DNA of 64,000 nt from Kitasatospora cheerisanensis KCTC 2395 (GCF_000696185.1 NZ_KK853997.1:4010410-4074409), one strand, 5' to 3'; shown: positions 27,890 to 37,500, counted from the first letter of the stretch. A program made the numbers and translations. Notes: generated by a model from the sequence alone, not told the origin.

Positions 27890-28702
27890 TCAGCGCTGGA
27901 CCGGTGCCGGGATGCCCAGCAGCCGGTCCCGGTGGACCGGGAACTCGGCCCGGCACTTGGCGACCTCGGCCGGGTCGAACTCGACGGTGAGCACCTGCTC
28001 GTCCGGCCCGGCCTCGGCGAGCACCCGCCCCCACGGGTCGACGACCAGGCTGCGGCCGGCCTGCTCCACCCCGCCGTGGGTGCCGGCGGTGTTGCAGGCC
28101 AGCACGAACGCCTGCTCCTCGACGGCGCGGGCGCGGGCCAGCAGGTTCCAGTGCTCGGCCCGCCGGGCCGGCCAGGCGGCCGGGACAACCAGCAGTTCGG
28201 CGCCGGCGTCCAGCAGGGCCCGGAACAGCTCGGGGAAGCGCAGGTCGTAGCAGGTGGCCAGGCCCAGGGTGGCGGAGCCGGCGTCTGCGGTGACGATCTC
28301 CTGGCCGGCGCCCATCACGACGGCCTCGCCGGTGTCGAAGCCGAAGCGGTGGATCTTCCGGTAGGTGCGGACGAGTTCGCCGTCGGGCGCGAACAGCAGC
28401 GAGGTGTTGTAGATCGGCCCGTCGGGATCGCGTTCGACGATCGAACCGGCGTGCAGCCAGCAGCCGACCGCGCGGGCGGCGGCCGACATCGTCTCGGCGG
28501 TCGGCCCGTCGAGCGGTTCGGCGCCGTCCGACCAGGCGTCGTAGGCGAAGCCGCCGACCGGCCACAGCTCGGGCAGCACCACCAGGTCGGCGCCGTTCTG
28601 GGCGCGGACCAGCGCCGCGGCCCTGGCCCGCCGCTCGGCGGCCGGCTCGGAGTCCGAGACCGCGAGTTGGATCAATGAAGCGCGCACAGTACCACCGTCC
28701 AC
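27890..28702 (-). CDS. carbon-nitrogen hydrolase (nitrilase superfamily)
   Basis: A 270-residue enzyme with the complete Glu-Lys-Cys triad: E45 in VVLPELWP, K116 in YRKIHRFG and C151 in LATCYDLRFPELF. The sequence is close to the omega-amidase/Nit-like branch (C-N hydrolases acting on deaminated glutamine derivatives or amides). The GTG at 28702 follows AGGA by eight bases; a second GTG at 28687 would give MRASLIQLAV and is also possible. It is divergent from the maleylpyruvate isomerase-type gene across 140 bp. Confidence 0.88.
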   Translation of the reverse strand: MDGGTVRASLIQLAVSDSEPAAERRARAAALVRAQNGADLVVLPELWPVGGFAYDAWSDGAEPLDGPTAETMSAAARAVGCWLHAGSIVERDPDGPIYNTSLLFAPDGELVRTYRKIHRFGFDTGEAVVMGAGQEIVTADAGSATLGLATCYDLRFPELFRALLDAGAELLVVPAAWPARRAEHWNLLARARAVEEQAFVLACNTAGTHGGVEQAGRSLVVDPWGRVLAEAGPDEQVLTVEFDPAEVAKCRAEFPVHRDRLLGIPAPVQR

Positions 28703-28842
28703 GACAAGAGTCCTACGATCGTCACCCGAAAGCGCTGCCCTGCTCTCACCCGGCAGCGTAACGTGCCGTATGCGCGTCCGTGCGGAGGTCTTGGCAGCTC
28801 GGGCGGCGTGGGACGCAAGCTGACGGAGGGCCGGAGATACCC

Positions 28843-29670
28843 GTGACGGACAACCAGACCGTGCAGGCGTACACCGATGCGTGGACGCAGTCGATCGAGT
28901 CCATATCCGAGCTGCTCGCCCCGTTGCCGACCGACGCGTGGAACCGGGCCACCGAGTGCCCGGGCTGGTCGGTGCGCGACGTGGTGTCGCACATCATCGG
29001 CGTCGAGTCGGAGCTGCTGGGCGACCCCCGGCCGATCCACGCCCTGCCGCGCGACCTGCGGCACGTCACCAACGAGTTCACCCGGTACATGGAACTGCCG
29101 GTGGACAAGCGCCGCTGCCACACCCCGATCGAGCTGACCAGCGAGCTGGAGTACACGGTCATCCGGCGCTCCCGGGCGCTGCGCAACGCCCGCTACGGCC
29201 CGACCGACCTGGTGCGCTGGCCGGCCGGCCCGCTCTCCCGGGAGGTCCCGTACGCCACACTGCTGCTGCTCCGGGCCTTCGACGTCTGGGTGCACGAGCA
29301 GGACCTGCGGCGGGCGCTGCAGGAGCCGGGCAACCTGGACTCGCCGGCCGCGGTGGTGACCAGGGACTGGCTGATCAAGTCGCTGCCGCAGCAGGTCGCC
29401 AAGGAGGCGGGCGCGCCGATCGGCAGCACCGTGGTGTTCGACGTGTCCGGCGCGCTGCCGTTCGAGCGCACCGTCCGGATCGGCGCGGACGGCACCGGCA
29501 GCATGGACGAGTCGGCGGCGGCGGACCCGGACGTGAAGCTGTCGATGGACTGGCAGACCTTCGTCCGGCTGTGCTGCGGCCGGGTCCACCCGGAGACCGC
29601 GCTGGTGAACGTGGTCGGCGACCAGGAGCTCGGCCTCCGGGTGCTCGCCCACCTGTCCAGCACCCCCTGA
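28843..29670 (+). CDS. mycothiol-dependent maleylpyruvate isomerase-type protein
   Basis: A 275-residue protein of the TIGR03083/MDMPI family: ECPGWSVRDVVSHIIGVESELLG at the N-terminus holds the histidine of the putative metal site, and LLRAFDVWVHEQDLRRAL has the second one. The C-terminal domain (about 190-275; IGSTVVFDVSGALPFERTV, DVKLSMDWQTFVRLCCGR) is of the SCP2-like type. GGAG lies six bases before the GTG start. Reaction unknown; mycothiol as thiol partner is inferred from the family and phylum. Confidence 0.85.
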   Translation: MTDNQTVQAYTDAWTQSIESISELLAPLPTDAWNRATECPGWSVRDVVSHIIGVESELLGDPRPIHALPRDLRHVTNEFTRYMELPVDKRRCHTPIELTSELEYTVIRRSRALRNARYGPTDLVRWPAGPLSREVPYATLLLLRAFDVWVHEQDLRRALQEPGNLDSPAAVVTRDWLIKSLPQQVAKEAGAPIGSTVVFDVSGALPFERTVRIGADGTGSMDESAAADPDVKLSMDWQTFVRLCCGRVHPETALVNVVGDQELGLRVLAHLSSTP

Positions 29671-29681
29671 CGCCCCGTCAG
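29667..29681. terminator. short hairpin between convergent genes
   Basis: CTGACG pairs with CGTCAG across three bases; the left arm contains the TGA stop of the isomerase-type gene and the right arm contains the stop of the MFS gene on the other strand. Confidence 0.4.
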
Positions 29682-31036
29682 CCGCCGGCCGCGGCCACCT
29701 TCCGCCGCAGCCGGAGGATCATCGCCGTCCCGAGCAGCAGCGGCAGCAACTGGAAGCAGAACGCCAACTGGTAGGCGTGCGCGCCGTAGCTGTCGCTGCC
29801 CGGGTCGGCCAGCGCGTCCAGCAGGACGCCGATGCCGAGCAGGGTGATCATCGCGCCGATGAAGCCGCCCATGTTGGCGATGCCGGACGCGGTGCCCATC
29901 CGCTCGGCCGGGTTGTGGGCACGGGCGTAGTCGAGGCCGATCAGCGAGGCCGGGCCGTTGCTGCCCATCACCAGCACCAGCACCACCAGCAGCCACAGCG
30001 GCGGACGGCCCTGCGGCCAGGCCAGGGTGACGGTCCAGCAGAGCGCGGTGGCGGCCAGCACGGTGAAGGTGACCGGCAGCCGCAGCGCGGCCGAGCGGGA
30101 GATCAGCCGGCCGAACAGCAGGCCGAACGCCATGCTGCTGAGCACCAGCAGGCTGAGCAGCCCGCCCGCGCCGGCCCGGGACATGCCCTGGCCCTCGACC
30201 AGGTAGGGCAGCCCCCACAGCAGTCCGAACGCGGACGCCGGGAACGCCGTGGTGAAGTGCACCCACATGCCGAGCCGGGTGCCGGGCTCGGACCAGGCGG
30301 CGCGGATCTGCCGCCCCACCGGCAGCCGGCCGCCCTGCGGCGGCACCGGCACGGACGCGGGCGCCCCGGGCGGGGCCTCCCGCAGCAGCGCCAGCACGGC
30401 GACGAACACCAGCACGCCGGTGGCCGCGATGGCGCCGAAGGTGGTGCTCCACCCGGCCGTGTGCAGGGCCTGCGCGAGGACCACGGTGGTGAACAGGTTG
30501 CCGCCGGTGCCGACCAGGCCGGTGAGCTGGGCGACGAACGGGTTGCGGGCGGCCGGGAACCAGCGGGCGGCGATCCGCAGCACGCTGATGAAGGTCATCG
30601 CGTCGCCGCAGCCGAGCACCGCCCGGGACGCCAGCGCGGGCGCGAACGCGGTGGAGAACGCGAACGCCAGCTGCCCCGCGCTCATCAGGGCCACGCCCAG
30701 CAGCAGCACCCGGCGCGGGCCGATCCGGTCGACCAGCAGGCCGACCGGGATCTGCATCCCGGCGTACACCAGGACCTGCAGGATCGAGAAGGTGGACAGC
30801 GCGGACGCGCCGATCCCGAACCGGGCGGCGGCGTCCAGCCCGGCCACCCCGAGGCTGGTGCGGTGCACCACGGCGAGGACGTAGACGCTGACGCCGACCG
30901 CCCAGGCGAACCAGGCGGCCCGCCCGCCGGGCGGGTGCGGGACGGCGGCCCGGAGCTCGGCGGTGCGGAGCCCGGCGGCGGCGCGGGGAGCGGGTACGGA
31001 CAGGGACGGTGCTGCGGGGGCGGGGTCCACGCTCAT
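29678..31036 (-). CDS. MFS transporter
   Basis: A 452-residue membrane protein with 12 predicted helices. The loop after helix 2 has VGLLVDRIGPRRVLLLGVAL, matching the MFS motif A (GxxxDRxGRR). A long cytoplasmic loop in the middle (about residues 225-255, Pro/Gly-rich) splits it into two six-helix halves; the second has RLISRSAALRLP and GLDYARAHNPAERMGTASGI. It resembles nitrate/nitrite or sugar-phosphate type MFS proteins (UhpT-like) but substrate is not clear. A TAGCCT box lies nine bases before the ATG. Confidence 0.88.
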   Translation of the reverse strand: MSVDPAPAAPSLSVPAPRAAAGLRTAELRAAVPHPPGGRAAWFAWAVGVSVYVLAVVHRTSLGVAGLDAAARFGIGASALSTFSILQVLVYAGMQIPVGLLVDRIGPRRVLLLGVALMSAGQLAFAFSTAFAPALASRAVLGCGDAMTFISVLRIAARWFPAARNPFVAQLTGLVGTGGNLFTTVVLAQALHTAGWSTTFGAIAATGVLVFVAVLALLREAPPGAPASVPVPPQGGRLPVGRQIRAAWSEPGTRLGMWVHFTTAFPASAFGLLWGLPYLVEGQGMSRAGAGGLLSLLVLSSMAFGLLFGRLISRSAALRLPVTFTVLAATALCWTVTLAWPQGRPPLWLLVVLVLVMGSNGPASLIGLDYARAHNPAERMGTASGIANMGGFIGAMITLLGIGVLLDALADPGSDSYGAHAYQLAFCFQLLPLLLGTAMILRLRRKVAAAGG

Positions 31037-31045
31037 AGTGGAACC

Positions 31046-31051
31046 AGGCTA
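31046..31051 (-). promoter_or_regulatory. -10 box, leaderless type
   Basis: TAGCCT on the minus strand, nine bases before the MFS start codon. Confidence 0.45.
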
Positions 31052-31094
31052 GTCATCCCATGACCTGATCTTTCCGCCAGGGTGCCGGACCGCC

Positions 31095-32320
31095 TCAGCC
31101 GCTGATCGTCCAGCTCGCCGTCCGGGTCATGTACTGGGCCCGGAAGGCCTCGTCGCGCACCCAGTCGGTGGTGTCCTGGACGGTCGCGGTCACGGTGTGC
31201 CGGCGGCCGGGCGCCAGCGCGAGCGCGGCGGTGTCCAGCCAGGTGCCGTCCGCGGTGCCGGCCTCCACCGGCCGGCCGTCCACCGTCCACTCGATCCGCA
31301 GCTGGCGCGCCCCGGTCAGCGCCAGCGGGCGCACGTGCAGCTTGGGCCGGCCCGCCACCTGCCCGGGAGCCGGCTCGGGCTCGTCCGCGGGCCTCACCTG
31401 GCGGTACAGCTGCTCGACGATCGCCTCCCGGGACGGCAGGTTGTACGTCCCGCCGAGGGTCCGCATCACCGAGTCCTCGGTCGGCCGGTACAGCCCGTTG
31501 GCGCTGCGGTACGCGCCCACCGGGCCGCCGCCGTCCGGGGAGACGGCGCCCAGCCAGCGCCACCACTTGACCTTGTCCCGCGCCATCTCCTCGGCGTCCA
31601 CCGCGGACAGGTTCGGGTAGTCCGGGTCGCCGGGGGCGCTGTCGTACTCGTCGCCGAGCGCGCCCACGGTGTGGCCGATCTCGTGCTGGATGATCCGCCC
31701 GGCGTCCGGGCTGCCGCCGGCCAGCGTGGTCACCCCGGTGCCGCCGGCCCCGCCGTACTCGGTCGAGTTGGCCAGCGCGATCAGGTACTGCGGGCCCTCG
31801 CCCTGCCCGGCCCAGCGGGCGGTGGCGGCCTCGTCCGCGCACAGCAGGCGGGCGGTGCCCTCGCACCAGAAGTGCATGCCCAGCGGGGTGGAGAGCGACC
31901 GGCCGGCGCTCTCGCTCTCGGCGATCCCCGGCACCGGGGAGACCACGTCCACCCGCCGTATGTTGAACAGCCCCTGGTAGGTGCGGAACGGCTCGATCTC
32001 CAGCAGCGCGTGCCAGGCCCGGTCCGCCTGCTCCCGGAACAGCTGCTGCTGGTCGGCGGTGTAGCCGTCGCCCAGCAGCACCAGGGTGATCCGGTTGGCC
32101 GGGTCGCCGGTCATCCGCAGGTCGACGGCGGGCGCCCCGGGGCCCGCAGGTCCGGCCGGGAGGCGGGCGGCGCGGCCCGGTCCGGCCCCGGCAGCGGCGG
32201 TCCTATCGCGGTGGACGGCGAGGGCGAGGCCAGCTCCACCACGGCGGGCAGCACGGCGGCGGCGGCCAGCAGCAGAGCGGCCGCGGAGCGCATCACGGGG
32301 CCGGGAGCACCAGGCGGCAT
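31095..32320 (-). CDS. secreted M64 (IgA-peptidase-like) metallopeptidase (apparent frameshift)
   Basis: The N-terminal signal peptide (MRSAAALLLAAAAVLPAVVE at 32293) lies in one frame, and the peptidase in another. One base appears missing at about 32134-32146 in a CCCC/GGGG run; restoring it joins PDLRAP to GAPAVDLRMTGD. The catalytic domain has LVLLGDGYTADQQQLF near its start, ALANSTEYGGAGG, and the M64 zinc motif HEIGHTVGALGDEY. The ATG at 32320 follows GAGGA by eight bases. Family members are exported zinc proteases; many Streptomyces have such a protein of unknown target. The last ~110 residues form a beta-rich C-terminal domain. Confidence 0.85.
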
Positions 32321-32555
32321 ACGCGGGGTCCTCGCTGCGACGACACCCGGCCTGGCTGCGCGGGTGGCTGGTCGCACAGACGTACCCATCGCCGTCCCGG
32401 GAGCGGCGGGGCCGGCCCGAAACTCCCTCGGGCGGCGCAATGCGCGGCGCGCCCGCCGAAGGCGTCGACAATCACCGGCCCGGACCGACCGGCGCTGCCA
32501 ATTCCGAATGCCCGCAATGCAGTTGGAACGGCGAACGGGCCGCCGCCCGGCGGGA

Positions 32556-32561
32556 TACCCT
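32556..32561 (+). promoter_or_regulatory. -10 box, leaderless type
   Basis: TACCCT lies seven bases before a GTG that opens the XRE gene, which decides that start over the downstream ATG at 32599. Confidence 0.5.
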
Positions 32562-32568
32562 GCCGGAC

Positions 32569-32862
32569 GTGAATCACCAGGGGGGAAAGGCGGCTGACAT
32601 GGAGAACGGGCCGGAGACGGACCCGCGCAGGGCATTCGGACAGGCCCTGCGAACACTGCGGCAGGGGGCCCGGCTGACCCAGCAGGAACTCGCCCACAAG
32701 GCGGGCCTGGGCATCCGCACGCTGTCCGACCTGGAACGCGGCACGGCCGGCCCGCGCCCGGCCACCGCCGCACTGCTGGCCGGCGCGCTCGGCCTGGACC
32801 GGCCCGGCACCGAGGGCTTCCACGCCCTGGCCCACGCCGCCTGGCGGACCGCCCGCGGCTGA
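32569..32862 (+). CDS. small XRE-family HTH regulator
   Basis: A 97-residue protein consisting almost only of one Cro/C1-type helix-turn-helix: FGQALRTLRQGARLTQQELAHKAG followed by GIRTLSDLERGTAGPRP, shown here in two blocks. The domain is complete; the start is taken at GTG 32569 because of the leaderless spacing to TACCCT, and ATG 32599 with AAAGG would give 87 residues. It resembles the N-terminal domain of the large multi-domain AfsR-type or SARP-like XRE proteins but stops after it. It is divergent from the M64 gene across about 250 bp and convergent on the 2-oxoacid dehydrogenase operon. Confidence 0.8.
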   Translation: MNHQGGKAADMENGPETDPRRAFGQALRTLRQGARLTQQELAHKAGLGIRTLSDLERGTAGPRPATAALLAGALGLDRPGTEGFHALAHAAWRTARG

Positions 32863-32877
32863 CCCGTCGCGGGAACG

Positions 32878-32912
32878 CGCCGGGCCCGCTCCGCGGAGGA
32901 GCGGGCCCGGCG
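32878..32912. terminator. bidirectional terminator
   Basis: CGCCGGGCCCGCTCC and GGAGCGGGCCCGGCG pair perfectly around a five-base loop, between the convergent XRE gene and the E2 gene. Confidence 0.85.
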
Positions 32913-32924
32913 GGCCGGGGCCGG

Positions 32925-34354
32925 TCAGCCCCAGGTGATCAGGCGCTTCGGGAACTCCAGGATCGCGGCGACGTCCGCCAGCACCTTGGAGCCGAGCTCG
33001 CCGTCGACCAGCCGGTGGTCGAAGGACAGCGCCAGCGTGGTGACCTGCCGCGGCACCACCTTGCCCTTGTGCACCCAGGGCAGCTCCCGCACCGCGCCGA
33101 AGGCCAGGATGGCGGCCTCGCCGGGGTTGAGGATCGGGGTGCCGGTGTCGACGCCGAACACGCCGACGTTGGTGATGGTGACGCTGCCGCCGGACATGTC
33201 CGCCGGGGAGGTCTTGCCCTGCCGCGCGGTCTCCACCAGCTCGCCGAGCGAGACGGCCAGCTGGGAGAGCGTCTTGGAGCCGGCGTCCTTGATGTTCGGG
33301 ACGATCAGCCCGCGCGGGGTGGCCGCGGCGATGCCGAGGTTCACCGCGCCCCTGATGACGATCTCCTGGGCGCCCTCGTCCCAGCTCGCGTTGATCTCCG
33401 GGTGCCGCTTGATCGCGGTCAGCAGCGCCTTGGCGACCAGCAGCAGCGGGCTGACCCGCACCCCGGCGCCCAGTTCGCCGCTCTCCTTGAGCTTGCGCAC
33501 CAGCTTCATCGTCCGGGTCACGTCGACCTGGACGAACTCGGTGACGTGCGGCGCGGTGAACGCCGAGGCCACCATCGCCTGCGCGGTGGCCTTCCGGACG
33601 CCCTTGACCGGCACCCGGACGTCCCCGGCCGCGGTCGTCGCCGGCAGCGCGGGCTGCTCGGCCACCGGGGCGGCGGCCTGCGGGGCGACCGGCGCGGCGG
33701 CCGGCTCGACGACGGCCTCGGCGGCGGTGGCCGCCGCGGCGTGCACGTCCTCGCGGGTGATCACGCCGTTCGGGCCGGTCGGCAGCACGGTGCGCAGGTC
33801 GATGCCGAGGTCCTTGGCGAGCTTGCGCACCGGCGGCTTGGCCAGCGGGCGCTCCCCCTCCGCGACGACGACCGGCGCGGCCTGGGCGACCGGAGCGACC
33901 GGAGCGGGCTGGGCGACCGGCGCGGCGGGCGCGACCGGGGCCGCCGGGCCGCGCCGTTGGTGCGGCGGGCCCGGCGCTGCACCGAGCCGGTGCGCGGGCC
34001 GTAGCCGACCAGCACCTCGCGGCGCTCCGGCTCGGTCTCCGCCGCGGCGGGCGCGGCCGCCGGAGCGGCGGCCGGGGCCGGGGCGGCCTCGGCCGGCGCG
34101 GCGCCCTCGACGGCCACCGCGATGATCGCGGTGCCCACGTCGACGGTGGTGCCCGCCGGGAAGTGCAGCGCCTCGACCACGCCGGTGAACGGGATCGGCA
34201 GCTCGACCGCGGCCTTGGCGGTCTCCACCTCGCAGACCACCTGCCCGTCGGTGACGGTGTCGCCCGGCTTGACGTACCAGGTGAGGATCTCGGCCTCGGT
34301 GAGTCCCTCGCCCACGTCGGGCATCTTGAACTCGCGGAGCGTTCCGTTGCTCAT
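32925..34354 (-). CDS. bkdC: 2-oxoacid dehydrogenase E2, acyltransferase (apparent frameshift)
   Basis: The core of a branched-chain 2-oxoacid (or pyruvate) dehydrogenase complex. The N-terminal lipoyl domain (MPDVGEGLTEAEILTWYV; lipoyl lysine in VETAKAAVEL) and an Ala/Pro linker lie in one frame; the peripheral-subunit-binding domain (PPVRKLAKDLGIDLRTVLP) and catalytic domain with SFDHRLVDG lie in another. One base appears missing in a G/C run at about 33937-33952, inside the Ala/Pro linker. All functional parts are otherwise intact, so this is more likely a sequencing error than a pseudogene. It follows E1b by 12 bp. No E3 gene is present; lipoamide dehydrogenase is expected elsewhere. Confidence 0.9.
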
Positions 34355-34366
34355 GTTCGTCCCCGC

Positions 34367-35341
34367 TCAGTACGCGAGCGCGCGGTCGACAGCGTCGAGC
34401 ACACGGTCGAGGTCGGGCAGGTAGGTCTCCTCGACCCGCGACGGCGGGTACGGGGCGTGGTAGCCGCCGACCCGCAGGATCGGCGCCTCCAGGTGGTAGA
34501 AGCAGCGCTCGGTGAGCCGGGCGGCGAGCTCCGCGCCCAGGCCGAGGAAGACCGGGGCCTCGTGCACCACGATGCCGCGGCCGGTGCGCTTGACGGACTC
34601 CTCCAGGGTGATGAAGTCGATCGGCGACAGCGAGCGCAGGTCGACCACCTCCAGCCGGCGGCCGTCCTCCTCGGCGGCCTTGGCGGCCTCCTGGCAGACC
34701 TTCACCATCGGCCCGTAGGCGATCAGCGTGGCGTCGGTGCCGGGCCGGACGATGCGCGCCGAGTGCAGCGGCAGCATCGGGTCCTCGCCGACCTCGCCCT
34801 TGTCCCAGTAGCGGCGCTTGGGCTCCAGGAAGATCACCGGGTCGTCCGACTCGATGGCCTGGCGCAGCATCCAGTGCGCGTCGTGCGCGTTGGACGGGCT
34901 GACCACCCGCAGGCCGGCGGTGTGCGCGAAGTACGCCTCGTGCGACTCGCTGTGGTGCTCCACCGCGCCGATGCCGCCGCCGAACGGGATGCGGACGGTG
35001 ACCGGCATCTTGACGTGGCCGAGCGCGCGGGCGTGCATCTTGGCGAGCTGGGAGACGATCTGGTCGAAGGCCGGGTACACGAAGCCGTCGAACTGGATCT
35101 CCACCACCGGGCGGTAGCCGCGCAGCGCGAGGCCGATCGCGGTGCCCATGATGCCGGACTCGGCGAGCGGGGTGTCGATGACCCGGTCGTCGCCGAAGTC
35201 CTTCTGAAGGCCGTCGGTGATCCGGAAGACGCCGCCGAGCTTGCCGATGTCCTCGCCCATCAGGACGGTCTTCGGGTCGTTCTCCAGCGACTTGCGCAGC
35301 GCTTCGTTGAGCGCCTTGGCGATGCTGAGCTGGCCGGCCAT
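34367..35341 (-). CDS. bkdB: 2-oxoacid dehydrogenase E1 beta subunit
   Basis: A 324-residue subunit that forms the E1 heterotetramer with the upstream alpha subunit and binds thiamine diphosphate. Typical segments: SIAKALNEALRKSL, VLMGEDIGKLGGVFR, PLAESGIMGTAIGLAL, QIVSQLAKMHARAL and GRGIVVHEAPVFLG. The ATG shares one base with the stop of the alpha gene (TGATG). Sequence alone does not separate branched-chain from pyruvate specificity; I favour the bkd type from context (NarL/DevR regulator upstream, as I recall from Streptomyces). Confidence 0.9.
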   Translation of the reverse strand: MAGQLSIAKALNEALRKSLENDPKTVLMGEDIGKLGGVFRITDGLQKDFGDDRVIDTPLAESGIMGTAIGLALRGYRPVVEIQFDGFVYPAFDQIVSQLAKMHARALGHVKMPVTVRIPFGGGIGAVEHHSESHEAYFAHTAGLRVVSPSNAHDAHWMLRQAIESDDPVIFLEPKRRYWDKGEVGEDPMLPLHSARIVRPGTDATLIAYGPMVKVCQEAAKAAEEDGRRLEVVDLRSLSPIDFITLEESVKRTGRGIVVHEAPVFLGLGAELAARLTERCFYHLEAPILRVGGYHAPYPPSRVEETYLPDLDRVLDAVDRALAY

Positions 35342-36486
35342 CAGTGCTGCTCCCCCTCGAAGGAGGCGGCGTACGCCTCGTACTCGGCGCGTTCCTCGTC
35401 CACCAGCGGGTGCGGCTCGGTGTAGACGTGGTCGAAGATCAGGGTCGGGTCGGGGTCGGGCATCGACCGGACGCCCTCGCGGACGCGCAGGCCCAGCTTC
35501 TCGCTCTCGGCCTCGACCTCGGCGAAGAACGCCTCGTCGGCGAGGCCCTCCTTCTCCAGGTGCGCCTTCAGCCGCAGGATCGGGTCCTTGGCCTTCCAGG
35601 CCTCGGTCTCCTCGGTCTGCCGGTAGCGGGTCGGGTCGTCGGAGGTGGTGTGCGCGCCCATCCGGTAGGTGAACGCCTCCACCAGCACCGGGCCCTGGCC
35701 GGTACGGGCGTGGTCCAGCGCCCAGCGGGTGACCGCGAGGCAGGCCAGCACGTCGTTGCCGTCGACCCGGACGCCGGGGAAGCCGAAGCCGGAGGCGCGG
35801 CGGAACAGCGGGATGCGGGTCTGGACGGTGGTGGGCTCGGAGATCGCCCACTGGTTGTTCTGGCAGAAGAACACCACCGGCGAGTTGTAGACCGAGGCGA
35901 AGGTGAAGGCCTCGTTGACGTCGCCCTGGCTGGAGGCGCCGTCGCCGAAGTAGGCGATCACCGCGTCGTCCGCGCCGTCCTTGGTGATGCCCATCGCGTA
36001 GCCGGTGGCGTGCAGGGTCTGCGCGCCGATCACGATGGTGTAGAGGTGGAAGTTCTTCTCGTTCGGGTCCCAGCCGCCGTTGTTCACGCCGCGGAACATG
36101 CCGAGCAGGTTCAGCGGGTCGACGTCACGGCACCAGGCGACGCCGTGCTCGCGGTAGGTGGGGAAGGCGTAGTCGCCCGGGCGCATCGCCCGGCCGGAGC
36201 CGACCTGGGCGGCCTCCTGGCCCAGCAGCGAGGCCCACAGGCCGAGTTCGCCCTGACGCTGGAGAGACGTGGCCTCCGCGTCGAAGCGGCGGACCAGCAC
36301 CAGGTCGCGGTAGAGCGCGCGCAGCTCCTCGGGCGTCACGGTGAGCGGGAAGTCCGGGTGCTCGACCCGGTCGCCCTCCGGAGTGAGCAGCTGTACGAGC
36401 TCCGGCGCGGCGGAGCCGGCGCTGGTTTTGTCAGGGACGCCGGGGGCGGCCTTCTTGCGCGCCCTCGTCGTGCTTTTGACGGTCAC
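35341..36486 (-). CDS. bkdA: 2-oxoacid dehydrogenase E1 alpha subunit
   Basis: About 381 residues; decarboxylates 2-oxo acids from Val, Leu and Ile, giving starter units for branched fatty acids, or acts on pyruvate. The ThDP motif GDGASSQGDVNEAF extends to CQNNQWAIS. DYAFPTYREHGVAWCRDVDP and HTTSDDPTRYR are also typical, the latter being the phosphorylation-loop region. An N-terminal extension rich in Lys/Arg/Ala (TRARKKAAPG) precedes the domain. Of two in-frame GTG codons, 36486 is preferred because GAGGA lies six bases upstream; the one at 36492 leaves no spacing. First gene of the E1a-E1b-E2 operon. Confidence 0.9.
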   Translation of the reverse strand: MTVKSTTRARKKAAPGVPDKTSAGSAAPELVQLLTPEGDRVEHPDFPLTVTPEELRALYRDLVLVRRFDAEATSLQRQGELGLWASLLGQEAAQVGSGRAMRPGDYAFPTYREHGVAWCRDVDPLNLLGMFRGVNNGGWDPNEKNFHLYTIVIGAQTLHATGYAMGITKDGADDAVIAYFGDGASSQGDVNEAFTFASVYNSPVVFFCQNNQWAISEPTTVQTRIPLFRRASGFGFPGVRVDGNDVLACLAVTRWALDHARTGQGPVLVEAFTYRMGAHTTSDDPTRYRQTEETEAWKAKDPILRLKAHLEKEGLADEAFFAEVEAESEKLGLRVREGVRSMPDPDPTLIFDHVYTEPHPLVDEERAEYEAYAASFEGEQH

Positions 36487-36652
36487 GTTCACTCCTCGGT
36501 CTGTCCGGCCGCCCGGGGTCGCCGGTGGCCGGTCCGGTCGCCTCCCGGCTCGCGCGCGTGGGTGTGCGCGCCAGTCGCGGCAGGCGGTGTTCCCTTTCCG
36601 ACGGCGTCCCTCACGAGAACGTTACCCAGCGACACCCCTTGGCGCTCTTGCG

Positions 36653-36666
36653 CTAGGACGTCCTAG
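36653..36666. promoter_or_regulatory. 14-bp palindrome in divergent promoter region
   Basis: CTAGGACGTCCTAG, a perfect palindrome in the 309-bp gap between the E1a gene and the divergent response regulator. It is the most A/T-containing symmetric site of the gap and a plausible operator for the adjacent NarL/DevR-type regulator, which also act on near-palindromes. No other feature is recognised in the gap. Confidence 0.55.
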
Positions 36667-36795
36667 TTGTTCTCCGGTGGGGAAACCGACGATGTGACGC
36701 GGCTTACCTTCCCGTCAGGACACCAGCGCACGGTATCCGGGCGCGGCCCGCTGCGAAAGGGGGTAACGCCCATCGATTTGTGCGAGGCTTTGCAA

Positions 36796-37455
36796 ATGAC
36801 AGATAACGGACATATCCGGGTGTTTCTCCTCGATGATCACGAAGTGGTCCGTCGGGGCGTGCACGACCTGCTCTCGACGGAGGGCGACATCGAGGTGGTC
36901 GGAGAGGCCGGAACGGCCGCCGAGGCACTGACCCGGATCCCCGCGGTCCACCCGGACGTGGCGGTGCTGGACGTCCGACTGCCCGACGGGAACGGGGTCG
37001 AGGTGTGCCGGGAGATCCGCTCCCACCACCCGTCGGTGAAATGCCTGATGCTCACCTCCTTCTCGGACGACGAGGCGCTGTTCGACTCGATCATGGCGGG
37101 GGCCTCCGGATATGTCCTGAAAGCGATCCGCGGCACCGACCTGCTCTCCGCGGTGCGCGACGTCGCCGCCGGTAAATCGCTGCTCGACCCGGTCGCCACC
37201 AGTCGGGTGCTCGCACGGCTGCGCGACGGGGGCGAGAAGGAGGACGAGCGGATCGCGGAGTTGACGAAACAGGAGCGCCGCATCCTCGATCTGATCGGCG
37301 AGGGGATGACGAATCGGCAGATCGGCAATGAGCTGCACCTGGCTGAAAAAACCGTAAAAAACTACGTCAGCAGCCTGTTGGCGAAGATGGGAATGGCGCG
37401 CCGGACCCAGGTCGCCGCGTACGTGGCCCGCCGTCAGGCCGACCAGCATCACTGA
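36796..37455 (+). CDS. NarL/DevR-family response regulator
   Basis: A 219-residue regulator. Receiver domain: acidic pair in FLLDDHEVVRRGVHDLL, phosphoacceptor aspartate in VAVLDVRLPDGNG, switch Ser/Thr in MLTSFSDD and lysine in GYVLKAIRG. The LuxR-type HTH reads LTKQERRILDLIGEGMTNRQ with EKTVKNYVSSLLAKMG. It closely resembles DevR/DosR (hypoxia and redox response). No kinase gene is beside it, so it is an orphan. A GAGG site precedes the ATG by eight bases. It shares the promoter region with the 2-oxoacid dehydrogenase operon and may control it. Confidence 0.92.
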   Translation: MTDNGHIRVFLLDDHEVVRRGVHDLLSTEGDIEVVGEAGTAAEALTRIPAVHPDVAVLDVRLPDGNGVEVCREIRSHHPSVKCLMLTSFSDDEALFDSIMAGASGYVLKAIRGTDLLSAVRDVAAGKSLLDPVATSRVLARLRDGGEKEDERIAELTKQERRILDLIGEGMTNRQIGNELHLAEKTVKNYVSSLLAKMGMARRTQVAAYVARRQADQHH

Positions 37456-37500
37456 GATCACCTCGGGCACGCTCTGTCAAGTCACCATCACGCCGAGTAA

